Shown here: piece by piece, positions 41,553 through 48,936 of the stretch
How the letters are laid out: every line of letters begins with the position of its first letter
Numbering within the stretch: the first letter of the stretch is position 1
Translations under genes and position numbers: made by a program
Assembly: GCA_016934415.1 (NCBI GenBank)
Contig: JAFGSW010000026.1
Location: forward strand, 1-53,011
Reading direction: 5' to 3'
Length of the DNA stretch: 53,011 bases
Origin: Spirochaetales bacterium
GTDB taxonomy: Bacteria; Spirochaetota; Spirochaetia; SZUA-6; RPPD01
The notes under the pieces: model-generated
What the model was told of the DNA's origin: nothing
Databases searched by the model: none
Seen by the model: the letters and a program-made list of their open reading frames with translations, nothing else

Positions 41553-43397
41553 ATGAGAAAACACCTACCGCTTTTCATTGTCGTTGTCGTTCTGCTTTCC
41601 CTGGTGTCGGCCGGGTGCGTCACCCGGGCGGCCTTGCACAGCACGGCGCTGTTTCTGGAAGACGAAAAGACGCTCACCGTGGGGAGGACGTACGCGAAGG
41701 TCCTGAATTACACGTACGAGATACCGGATTTCGAGCCGTTGGTGATGAAGGTGGAAAAGCTGGACATAAAGCCGACCGAATCGGCCGAAACGGAAGCGTA
41801 CTACTCCAAAATGAACGACGCCGTCTCGCTGATGCGCTCGGAAAAATTCAAGCAGGCGATCGACGCGCTCATGCCCATGATCGGGGTGTATAGGGACAAG
41901 GGGATAGGCCTGTACAACCTCGGGATCTGTTACCTCAACCTGAAAGAATACGATAAGGGGCGTTTGTACCTCGCGAACTCCTACGCGGCCGGTTGTCGCG
42001 ACGCCTTCCGCGCCATCGACAACCTCAACTCCGTGATCGCGTTCGATTATTTCCAACAGAAAAAATGGGCGGACGCCATCCGGTATTACAAAACGGCCCC
42101 GGCGGACGAAAACGTGAGCATGAACGTCATCTACTGCTACATGGAGCTCGCGAAAACCCTGCCCCGGCCCACAAACCTCATCATGCTTCTCTACGCGGGG
42201 AACTACATCGTCGACAACGGCGTCCTCGACAAGAACATCCTGGCGCTCGGAGACGAAATCGGAAAGCAGCTCGGCGATTCGCCCGTGGAGGCTTTTTTGC
42301 CCGACGCCATCGACGTCCTCACCTACCTCGTCAAGGAGACGGGCAATCCGTGGACCCATATCAATCTCGGCATGCTCTACGTCCACTCGGGCAAGCCCGA
42401 GCTCGCGCATGGGCAGTTCAGGCTGGCCGTGGAGCGCGCCGGCGGCAACCGGGATTTGTACCGTTTCGCGTCCGGGCGACTCGTGGAAATGGGGCCGGCC
42501 GCCTACGCCTACCGCAAGGAGATTCCCTTCACGGTCACCTTGAAAAGCGGCGACCTCACAAGTGCGGAGATGGAGGGCGTCTTCTCCATCCCGCAGAACG
42601 GTTTCGGCGAAACCGTGTCCAGCCTCGAAGTCGCCCTCAACGGCAAGCCGGTCGCCTTTGACCTGGTAAAGGACAGGTATCACGCCGAGTTCGTATCGCT
42701 CAAGCTCTCGGGCGATCTCAAGGCGGGCGACAACACGCTCACGATTTCCGCACAGGTCGCGCGGAAGCCCCGGCGCACGGACGCGGAGGAGCTGGCCGCC
42801 CTCACCGCCGCCTCCTACGACCAGCGGTCGCCCCAATACAAGCTTTACACCGAATCGTCTAAAATCTATAAATTATCCCACCCGCTCGTGAAAAAGGCGG
42901 TCGCCGACATCAGGAAGACCTTGAAGAACAAAGACGTGGCCTCGATCGTGCGGGCGGTCTACGATTACGTGATCGATAAAATGAGTTACGAGCTCTACGA
43001 CAATGAGAATCGGCCGAAGAAGGACATTCTCGACAGGCTGCAGAAAACGGGCGGCGTCGGTTTGTGCGAGGACTACGCGGTCTTTACCGCGTCCGTCTTG
43101 AGGGCGTTCGGGATCCCCGCCCTGGTCATGGCGGGCCCGACCTACAACGCCGAAATCGGCCACGCCTGGCCGGCCGTCTTCACCCCGCAGTACGACCGTC
43201 CCATCGTCGTCGATACGACCTGGGGCGACTCAGGCGAGATGCCGAACTATTATTTCCTGTTCAACACGAACCAGACCGTGGTCGAGGAAGTGGGCTGGGA
43301 CTCGGACGTCCTGCCGGACGCCATGTCCAGCTCGTACCGGCACACGAACAATATCGCGGTGGAGTTCAAGAAAGAAAAGTCGGAGATCGCGTTGTAG
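41553..43397 (+). CDS. Lipoprotein with TPR-like repeats and transglutaminase-like domain
   Basis: 614 aa. The signal peptide ends in the lipobox SAGC. Residues about 80-320 are TPR-type helical repeats (for example KFKQAIDALMPMIGVYRDKGIGLYNLGICYLNLKEYDKG). About 335-420 is a beta-sandwich, and about 440-600 a transglutaminase-like domain with a complete triad: Cys505 (GLCEDYA), His537 (IGHAWPAV) and Asp554 (VVDTTWG). Such domains act as peptidases or amide-bond-forming enzymes, or only bind. GCGAGGAG precedes the ATG. It is probably anchored in a membrane facing the periplasm; the substrate is unknown. Confidence 0.88.
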   Translation: MRKHLPLFIVVVVLLSLVSAGCVTRAALHSTALFLEDEKTLTVGRTYAKVLNYTYEIPDFEPLVMKVEKLDIKPTESAETEAYYSKMNDAVSLMRSEKFKQAIDALMPMIGVYRDKGIGLYNLGICYLNLKEYDKGRLYLANSYAAGCRDAFRAIDNLNSVIAFDYFQQKKWADAIRYYKTAPADENVSMNVIYCYMELAKTLPRPTNLIMLLYAGNYIVDNGVLDKNILALGDEIGKQLGDSPVEAFLPDAIDVLTYLVKETGNPWTHINLGMLYVHSGKPELAHGQFRLAVERAGGNRDLYRFASGRLVEMGPAAYAYRKEIPFTVTLKSGDLTSAEMEGVFSIPQNGFGETVSSLEVALNGKPVAFDLVKDRYHAEFVSLKLSGDLKAGDNTLTISAQVARKPRRTDAEELAALTAASYDQRSPQYKLYTESSKIYKLSHPLVKKAVADIRKTLKNKDVASIVRAVYDYVIDKMSYELYDNENRPKKDILDRLQKTGGVGLCEDYAVFTASVLRAFGIPALVMAGPTYNAEIGHAWPAVFTPQYDRPIVVDTTWGDSGEMPNYYFLFNTNQTVVEEVGWDSDVLPDAMSSSYRHTNNIAVEFKKEKSEIAL

Positions 43398-43422
43398 CGG
43401 ACGTTTCCGCCCGTGAAAAAAC

Positions 43423-43473
43423 GTCATGGTGAGTCGAAGCCTGCCCCGAGCTTGTCGAGGGGCTCAGGGTGAC
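43423..43473. repeat. Extragenic GTCATGGTGAG...GGGTGAC repeat, copy 1
   Basis: Contains GTCATGGTGAG, then CCCCGAGCTTGTCGAGGGG and CTCAGGGTGAC. It shares the core GAGC(C/T)TGTCGA and both arm types with the copies at 46299 and 49815-49923. No open frame. Confidence 0.6.
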
Positions 43474-43518
43474 TTTTAGTCGCATACGCTGCCGATAGTG
43501 AGCATCGCCCATTTCGGC

Positions 43519-43547
43519 TTGCCTCGTCCCGCGCGACAGGGTATCTT
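43519..43547 (+). promoter_or_regulatory. Promoter giving a leaderless transcript (77-aa membrane protein)
   Basis: TTGCCT, 17-nt spacer, TATCTT; the -10 ends exactly 6 nt before the ATG at 43554. No ribosome binding site. Confidence 0.55.
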
Positions 43548-43553
43548 TACGGC

Positions 43554-43787
43554 ATGACAGCGAACCGGAGCCGGCCCCTCGCCGGCGGGCGCATCGTTTT
43601 ATTTATAGCGACCGCTCTCCTCGTCCTGGCGGTTGTGTTATTGCCTGTCGCCAGCGCGTTTTTCACGACCGCGTTCGCATCGGTTTTTTTCACGCTTCCG
43701 CTGTTCTTCCCCGCCCGCGCACCCGCCGCGCCGCTCGCCGCGGTCCGCGCCGCGCATTCGGTCCGCGGTCCGCCTCTCAACTCCTGA
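43554..43787 (+). CDS. Small membrane protein next to the SecA paralogue
   Basis: 77 aa, unrecognised. Residues about 13-56 form one long or two short hydrophobic helices (GRIVLFIATALLVLAVVLLPVASAFFTTAFASVFFTLPLFFPA) followed by a basic tail. The size and shape recall small Sec-associated membrane proteins, but there is no sequence likeness to SecE or SecG that I can see. It ends 85 bp before the SecA paralogue, which has its own ribosome binding site. The leaderless promoter geometry supports the start. A functional link to SecA is inference. Confidence 0.5.
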   Translation: MTANRSRPLAGGRIVLFIATALLVLAVVLLPVASAFFTTAFASVFFTLPLFFPARAPAAPLAAVRAAHSVRGPPLNS

Positions 43788-43872
43788 AGCATTCCGCATT
43801 TTTTCCCGATCCCCGGTGCTTCGTCCGAAGACCGTCCGGGCCGGGAATCGAAATCTTCAAGGAGGAATTTTC

Positions 43873-46308
43873 ATGCGCATTGGAAAAAACCGACGGCGGC
43901 CGCATCCCGCGTACCGGTTGGCGCGGCTGCGGGGGATCGGACTCGAGACCGATCTCAAGCCTTATCTGCGAACGATCAACGAAATAAAACGATACGATTT
44001 CCGGCGGTGCTCGGACGCCAGGCTCGCGGCGCGGGCGGGGGAAGTGAAACGCGCGGCGCGCGCGGGCGAGCCGGGCGAGCGCCTTCTGCCGGAAGTCTTC
44101 GCGCTCGCCGCCGAAGCCGCGGCGCGGCGTCTCGGGATGCGGCCCTTCGACGAGCAGCTTCTGGCGGGGACGGTCATGGGGCATGGCAAGCTCGCCGAGC
44201 TCGCCACCGGTGAGGGCAAGACCCTGGCGGCGGTATTCCCGGCCGCGCTCCGGGCGCTTTCCGGGCGGGGCGTGCACGTCATGACCGCCAATGACTACCT
44301 GGCCGCGCGCGATGCCGCGTGGATGGAGCCCGTGTATCGGGCCCTCGGTTTGTCCGCGGCCGCGGTCGCGGGGGGCATGAGCGCCGCCCGCCGCCGCGCC
44401 GCCTACGCGGCCGATGTCACCTACGTGACCGCCAAACAGGCCGGCTTCGATTTTTTGAGGGACTCGCTCGCCTACGATCCGGCGGAAATCGTGCATCGCG
44501 AGCTTTATTTCGCCCTGGTGGACGAAGCCGATTTCATCCTCATCGACGAGGCGCGCGTGCCGCTCGTTCTGGCCGCCGCCGACGACATGGATGTCGACGA
44601 CCCGGGCGTCGATCCGGCCCGCTGCGACGAGGCCGCCCGTTCGCTCACGCCCGGCGCCGACTTCGTCCTCGACCGCGCCGGCCGCTCCCTGCACCTCACC
44701 GTCAGCGGCGAGCGGCGGGCGGGAAGGCTTCTCGGCGTCGGGGGGATGCACCGGAGGCGCGACCGGCTCGCCTACGCCGGGGTGTACGTGGCCCTTCTGG
44801 CGCGCCACCTGCTCCGCCGCGACGTGGACTACATCGTCAGGCGGGGGCGCATCGAGCTCGTCGACGAGCTCACCGGCCGGGTGGCGCGCGACCGGCGCTG
44901 GCCCGACGGGATCCAGGCCGCGCTTGAAGTCAAGGAAAGGCTGGCCGTGCGCCCGGCGGGGCGAATTTTCGGATCGATCACCATCCGGCATTTCCTCAAT
45001 CTCTACCCGCGCCGCGCGGCCATGACCGCCACCGCCGCGCCTGCGGCCCGGGAATTCAATCTCTTTTACGGGCTGGACGTGGTCGTCGTCCCCACCCGGC
45101 TGCCGGTGCGGCGGAGCGACGAGCCGGACGCGGTCTTTCTCACGCGCGCCGCCAAGAACGCGGCCCTGCTCGACGAGGTGGAGCGCGCGCACCGGGCCGG
45201 CCGGCCGATCCTCATCGGCACCCGGTCGGTGAGGGAGTCCGAGGAGCTGGCGCGCGACTTAAGGCGCCGCGGCCTTGCCTGCCGGGTCCTCAATGCGAAA
45301 AACGACCGGAGGGAGGCGGCCGTCATCGCCCGGGCGGGGCTGCCGGGCGCGATCACGATTTCCACCAATATGGCCGGCCGCGGCACGGACATCAAGCTCG
45401 GCGGGATGAGCGGCTCGGTCCGGCGGAGGGTCACCCGGGCGGGCGGACTGTACGTCATCGGTACCGGCCGGCACGAAAGCGTGCGCATCGACCGGCAGCT
45501 TCGCGGCCGCGCCGGTCGGCAGGGAGATCCGGGTACGAGCCGCTTCTTCGTGTCCCTGGAGGACGAGCTCTTCCGGCGCTACGGCGTGGCCGAATTCCTG
45601 CCGCGGAAAGCTCTCATGTGCGCCCGGGACGATCCGCATTGTGCGGTGGCCGACCGCCGCGTGAATAGGGAAATCGAACGCGCCCAATCGATCATCGGGC
45701 ACCAGAACCACCTCATCCGCCGCACCCTGCGCCGCTACAGCCTCCTCGTCGAGGAGCAGCGGCGCGCGGTACAAGAGGCGCGGCGGCCGGCCCTCCTGGA
45801 GGAGGAATTGCCGGAGGTTGTGGCCCGCGCCTGCGCGCCCGAGCTCGGCAGGCTCAGGGCGAGGCTGGGCGATGCGGCGGCGCGCCGCCTTGGGGCACGG
45901 ATTTTTCTCGCCGTCCTGGACCGGTTCTGGGCCGACCACCTGGCGACGGTTGAGGAACTGCGGGAGGGCATTGCGCTCCAGCGTTTCGGGGCGCGGGAAC
46001 CGCTCCACGAGTTCATCCGGCTCGCCTCCGAGCGCTTCGCCGAGGGGTTGGCGCGCGTCGCCGCCGAATGCCGCGCGGAGGCGCGGGCGGCGCTGAAAAC
46101 GAACGACGGGGGCGCCGGGTACGGCACGGTGCGGGCGCCTTCGTCCACCTGGACCTACGCCCTCGACGACGAGCCGCTGCCGGCCTTCAACCTGGCGGGT
46201 TTCGCGGGCGGGCCGGCGGCGCTCGTCGGAGCCGTCATGCTCCTCGTGAAGACCGTGGGAGCGTGGGCGGCCGCCCGACGGGAAAAAGCGGCGGTGAGGT
46301 CATGGTGA
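43873..46308 (+). CDS. SecA paralogue with C-terminal membrane segment
   Basis: 811 aa, AAGGAGGAATTTTC before the ATG. The SecA DEAD motor is complete: LATGEGKTLAAV (about residues 111-122), TANDYLAARDA, VTYVTAKQAGFDFLRDSL, VDEADFILIDEARVPL, TISTNMAGRGTDIKLGG and LRGRAGRQGDPGTSRFFVSLEDEL. The helical scaffold follows (LDRFWADHLATVEELREGI). The usual C-terminal linker and Cys-rich zinc tail of SecA is absent. Instead the last 60 residues contain a hydrophobic helix (FAGGPAALVGAVMLLVKTVGAWAAA), suggesting membrane attachment. The sequence is strongly Arg/Ala-rich. The stop codon lies within an extragenic repeat, which has set the last three residues. It may be an accessory SecA2-like export motor. 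Confidence 0.87.
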   Translation: MRIGKNRRRPHPAYRLARLRGIGLETDLKPYLRTINEIKRYDFRRCSDARLAARAGEVKRAARAGEPGERLLPEVFALAAEAAARRLGMRPFDEQLLAGTVMGHGKLAELATGEGKTLAAVFPAALRALSGRGVHVMTANDYLAARDAAWMEPVYRALGLSAAAVAGGMSAARRRAAYAADVTYVTAKQAGFDFLRDSLAYDPAEIVHRELYFALVDEADFILIDEARVPLVLAAADDMDVDDPGVDPARCDEAARSLTPGADFVLDRAGRSLHLTVSGERRAGRLLGVGGMHRRRDRLAYAGVYVALLARHLLRRDVDYIVRRGRIELVDELTGRVARDRRWPDGIQAALEVKERLAVRPAGRIFGSITIRHFLNLYPRRAAMTATAAPAAREFNLFYGLDVVVVPTRLPVRRSDEPDAVFLTRAAKNAALLDEVERAHRAGRPILIGTRSVRESEELARDLRRRGLACRVLNAKNDRREAAVIARAGLPGAITISTNMAGRGTDIKLGGMSGSVRRRVTRAGGLYVIGTGRHESVRIDRQLRGRAGRQGDPGTSRFFVSLEDELFRRYGVAEFLPRKALMCARDDPHCAVADRRVNREIERAQSIIGHQNHLIRRTLRRYSLLVEEQRRAVQEARRPALLEEELPEVVARACAPELGRLRARLGDAAARRLGARIFLAVLDRFWADHLATVEELREGIALQRFGAREPLHEFIRLASERFAEGLARVAAECRAEARAALKTNDGGAGYGTVRAPSSTWTYALDDEPLPAFNLAGFAGGPAALVGAVMLLVKTVGAWAAARREKAAVRSW

Positions 46309-46332
46309 GCCTGTCGAAGGACTCGGGGTGAC
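46299..46332. repeat. Extragenic repeat, copy 2, overlapping the SecA paralogue stop
   Basis: GTCATGGTGAG, core CCTGTCGAAGG, then ACTCGGGGTGAC. The TGA stop of the SecA-like gene (46306-46308) is the TGA of GGTGAG in this repeat. A T-rich stretch (CTTTTTCATTATATTTTC) follows. Confidence 0.6.
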
Positions 46333-46380
46333 TTTTTCATTATATTTTCGGACACTGGTGATAATTGCCGCTCTTCGCCC

Positions 46381-46409
46381 TTGACGGCGGATTCGGAAAC
46401 ACACATGAT
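46381..46409 (+). promoter_or_regulatory. Promoter of the 184-aa hypothetical protein
   Basis: TTGACG, 17-nt spacer, CATGAT. Predicted start near 46417, with GAAGGA in the 22-nt leader. Confidence 0.5.
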
Positions 46410-46438
46410 GTGAACATCGATTATTCCGAAGGACGCCG

Positions 46439-46993
46439 ATGCCGTTAGTCTTTGAAGTAAACGACGAAACCCTCGCCTACAGCCTCGAGGTCATCCCGCC
46501 CATGGAAACGATCGGCCGCGACCAGGTGGGTCTGTTGAAGGCGGTGATCGACAAGACGGCGAAGGTGAAACAGCACTCCGATGCGACCGCCGGCAGATAC
46601 GGGAAGCTGATCGGCCAGGGACGGATCGGCCTTTTGGAATTGTTCGACGAGCTGTTCATTTCCGTGGTGGTGCTCCACGAGCGCCTGAAATCGGGCGAGC
46701 CGCAGCGATTCGCCGAGTTCCGGAACAAATACGAATTCCGCGTGCTCCTGGAAAATCGGGGCAACAAGTTCTATTCGGCGGGGGTCTTGAAGGACACCGA
46801 CGTCGCGCTGCCCAATGATTTCGGGTCGGTGTACAACGACCTGGTCGTCGAGAAAATCAAGAAGATCGTCGTGCTCTTTAAAAGCCTGGCGCCGTCCGGA
46901 GGCGTCGACGAATTGTTCGAGGCCCTGGACGCCCTGTTATACGCGATCATCATCATCCGCTACAACATCCATCGCTGTACCATTGACCGATAG
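46439..46993 (+). CDS. Hypothetical protein
   Basis: 184 aa, unrecognised. It is soluble in its first 140 residues. Charged helical segments (GRDQVGLLKAVIDKTAKVKQHSDATAGRYGKLIGQGRIGLLELFDELFISVVVLHERL) suggest a helical bundle. The C-terminal VDELFEALDALLYAIIIIRYNIHR is amphipathic to hydrophobic. GAAGGACGCCG precedes the ATG, and the gene has its own promoter. It precedes two small leaderless genes on the same strand. Function unknown. Confidence 0.7.
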   Translation: MPLVFEVNDETLAYSLEVIPPMETIGRDQVGLLKAVIDKTAKVKQHSDATAGRYGKLIGQGRIGLLELFDELFISVVVLHERLKSGEPQRFAEFRNKYEFRVLLENRGNKFYSAGVLKDTDVALPNDFGSVYNDLVVEKIKKIVVLFKSLAPSGGVDELFEALDALLYAIIIIRYNIHRCTIDR

Positions 46994-47048
46994 GAAGGCG
47001 TCCGGCCTCGTTTCGCTTGTGCGGCCGCGCCTCCGCCGCACGATTCGT

Positions 47049-47077
47049 TTGACAAACGGCCTGGCGGCCGTTACCAT
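47049..47077 (+). promoter_or_regulatory. Promoter giving a leaderless transcript (YjfB-like gene)
   Basis: TTGACA, 17-nt spacer, TACCAT; the -10 ends exactly 6 nt before the ATG at 47084. No ribosome binding site. Confidence 0.6.
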
Positions 47078-47083
47078 TGGGAC

Positions 47084-47314
47084 ATGGAGATTTCAAGCAT
47101 TTCCGCCGGCATGGGGATGGGCCGCATCTATCCGATGCACCCCGCCTCCGGGGCGGGGAAGGTCGACCGCGTCGATTCGATCTCGCGGGTCGCTTCCGTC
47201 GGCGTGTTGAAAAAGAGCCTCGATTTCCAGTCCGAGGCCGCCATGAAGCTTCTGCAGTCCCTTCCCGAGATTCAGGATCCCGCCCTGGGCCGGAACGTCG
47301 ACACCTACGCCTGA
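47084..47314 (+). CDS. YjfB-like small putative motility protein
   Basis: 76 aa. The second half, SVGVLKKSLDFQSEAAMKLLQSLPEIQDPALGRNVDTYA, follows the YjfB pattern: SVxVLKKxxDxQxxxAxxLLxSLP, then LGxNxDxxx at the very C-terminus. The first half is Gly/Met-rich (SSISAGMGMGRIYPMHPASGAG). YjfB-like proteins are linked to motility in Bacillus and occur widely, with unknown mechanism. No flagellar gene is in the window. The transcript appears leaderless. Confidence 0.75.
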   Translation: MEISSISAGMGMGRIYPMHPASGAGKVDRVDSISRVASVGVLKKSLDFQSEAAMKLLQSLPEIQDPALGRNVDTYA

Positions 47315-47334
47315 GCGCCCCTTCCCGCTCCGGT

Positions 47335-47363
47335 TTGACGATACAATCCCGCCTCAATAACTT
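47335..47363 (+). promoter_or_regulatory. Promoter giving a leaderless transcript (83-aa protein)
   Basis: TTGACG, 17-nt spacer, TAACTT; the -10 ends exactly 6 nt before the ATG at 47370. A TATATA overlapping the start codon is a competing -10 but has a bad spacing to the -35. Confidence 0.5.
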
Positions 47364-47369
47364 ATATAT

Positions 47370-47621
47370 ATGGACAGCACGAACTCCGTCGGCGACGAGC
47401 TCAACATCACCTCTTCCCTGCGGCGCATCATTAACGAGGACGCCGAAGTCTCCGAGATCGAGGGGGATCTGAGCGTCACCGCCGCGGGCGACTCGTTCCG
47501 GTCGAGCCCGCAACGGGTGGCGCGCATCGGCCGGACTCTTCGCGAGCGGGAGGAAGCGTACCGGAGGCGGCCGACGGTGTGGGACCTGTCGCGCGGCCGG
47601 CACATCGATATATACGCCTGA
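47370..47621 (+). CDS. Hypothetical small charged protein
   Basis: 83 aa, unrecognised. The first half is acidic (NEDAEVSEIEGDLSV) and the second very basic (RVARIGRTLREREEAYRRRPTVWDLSRGRHIDIYA). The C-terminal GRHIDIYA echoes GRNVDTYA at the end of the YjfB-like protein just upstream. The RVxxIxxxLxExxxxY pattern is faintly FlgM-like, but I would not assign it. It begins without a ribosome binding site. Its 3' end overlaps the TetR-like ligand-domain frame by 43 nt. Confidence 0.55.
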   Translation: MDSTNSVGDELNITSSLRRIINEDAEVSEIEGDLSVTAAGDSFRSSPQRVARIGRTLREREEAYRRRPTVWDLSRGRHIDIYA

Positions 47622-48010
47622 TCCGGGAGTGCCAGACGCGGCCGTACACTGAAAACAAGCTCCTGAACCTGGCGGTCGGCTTCGTCGTGTTCGCCCGGGA
47701 AGAGCCGAGGCTTTATCGGTTTCTCCACGTGGAACGACCGATTCCCCGGCCGGAAGAGGACGCCGGGATGAGCCGGTTCGAAGAGGCGTATTCGAAGTAC
47801 GGGGAGCTCATACGTGAGCTTCGGTCGATCCCCGAGGGCATCCAGAATCCGCTCATACTCAAGACCTGGATTTTCACGCAAGGGCTGGCCGCGGCGGTGT
47901 CGAGCGGGCGGCTCGAGTTTTCGGAGAAAAAGATAGTCGCCCTGCTGGAAGAGGCGGGCGGCGCGTTCTACGCCTTTGAGGAGTGGAAGAAAAAAGGAGG
48001 CAATCCATGA
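47579..48010 (+). pseudogene. TetR-family ligand-binding domain without HTH (truncated regulator)
   Basis: 143 aa at most, from a GTG at 47579 that lies inside the upstream gene. From about 47630 the sequence reads like the C-terminal effector domain of TetR regulators: LLNLAVGFVVFAREEPRLYRFLHVERP ... IPEGIQNPLILKTWIFTQGLAAAVSSGRLEFSEKKIVALLEEAGGAFYAFEEWKKK. The N-terminal DNA-binding helix-turn-helix is missing; the in-frame upstream codons do not resemble one and soon meet a stop. The 3' end overlaps the ABC ATPase gene by ATGA. It is either a decayed repressor of the exporter operon or an orphan ligand domain. Confidence 0.7.
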
Positions 48011-48936
48011 ACGACGTATTGGTGAGCGTGCGGCGCTTCCGCAAACGCTACGGTCGATTCGAGGCCGTGAAGGGCATCAGCTTCGAGGTGCGCCGGGGCG
48101 AAATTTTCGCGCTCCTGGGCCCGAACGGGGCCGGCAAGACGAGCACCCTCGAGAGCCTCGAGGGATTGCGCAAGCCCGACGGCGGCGAACTTTCGGTGGC
48201 GGGCGTGGACCCGTCGCGCCGGCCGCGGCGGCTGAAAAACCTCATCGGCGTGCAGCTGCAGGCGTCCGCCCTGCCCCAGGCCATGACGGTGGAGGAGGCG
48301 ATGACGTTTTTCTGCACGTATCACGGAGTCGCCGTCCGCCGCGACCTGATCGAGCGCTTCGGCCTGGCCGAAAAGCGGCGGACGCAATACTCCAAGCTTT
48401 CGACCGGGCTCCAGCGCCGGCTGAACCTGGCCCTGGCCGCGGCCCATGAGCCGCCGGTGCTCTTCCTGGACGAGCCGACGGCCGGGCTCGACGTCCAGTC
48501 GCGCGCCGAGATGCACGCCGTCACGGCCGAGCTGAAAAAAAGCGGCACGACCGTCATTCTTGCAACCCACGACATGGCGGAGGCCGAGAAGCTCGCCGAC
48601 CGGGCGGCCATTCTGCTGAACGGCGCAATCGTCGCCCTGGGAAGCCCGCGGGCGCTCACCGCCCGGGGGTCCCGGCGGACGAAGATATCCGTGTTGAGCG
48701 AGCGGGCGAGCCTGCTTGCGGACCGTTCCGACGTGGGAGAAGCCCGCTTTCAGTCCGCGGCGGACGATTACGCCATTTACACGTCGGCCACGCCCGGTCC
48801 GGCGGTGACGGCCATTCTGGCTTTCCTCGAACGCGCCGGCGACCCGCTCGTCGATCTGCGCGTGGAGCGGCCGAGCCTCGAGGAGCGCTTCCTCGAAATC
48901 ACGTCCTCGAACGGCAATGAAGGAGGGAACTCATGA
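48007..48936 (+). CDS. ABC transporter ATP-binding protein
   Basis: 309 aa. Walker A is LLGPNGAGKTS, the Q-loop region GVQLQASALPQAMTVEEAM, the signature YSKLSTGLQRRLNLALA, Walker B VLFLDEPTAGLD, and the switch His THDMAEAE. Signature LSTGLQRR is a variant of LSGGQ. The extra C-terminal 90 residues are those of drug- or lipid-exporting ABC-2 ATPases. AGGAGG precedes the ATG, which overlaps the regulator-like frame upstream. The permease gene overlaps its stop by ATGA, so the three are one operon. An exporter is predicted; substrate unknown. Confidence 0.95.
   Translation: MNDVLVSVRRFRKRYGRFEAVKGISFEVRRGEIFALLGPNGAGKTSTLESLEGLRKPDGGELSVAGVDPSRRPRRLKNLIGVQLQASALPQAMTVEEAMTFFCTYHGVAVRRDLIERFGLAEKRRTQYSKLSTGLQRRLNLALAAAHEPPVLFLDEPTAGLDVQSRAEMHAVTAELKKSGTTVILATHDMAEAEKLADRAAILLNGAIVALGSPRALTARGSRRTKISVLSERASLLADRSDVGEARFQSAADDYAIYTSATPGPAVTAILAFLERAGDPLVDLRVERPSLEERFLEITSSNGNEGGNS

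Noticed and set aside
44319-44927. Arg/Gly-rich open frame inside the SecA paralogue
   Set aside because: Composition is that of a shifted frame of a GC-rich gene; the SecA frame has all motor motifs.
47370-47621. FlgM anti-sigma factor
   Set aside because: Only a faint RVxxIxxxL...Y pattern is seen, with no clear sigma-binding helices or flagellar neighbours.
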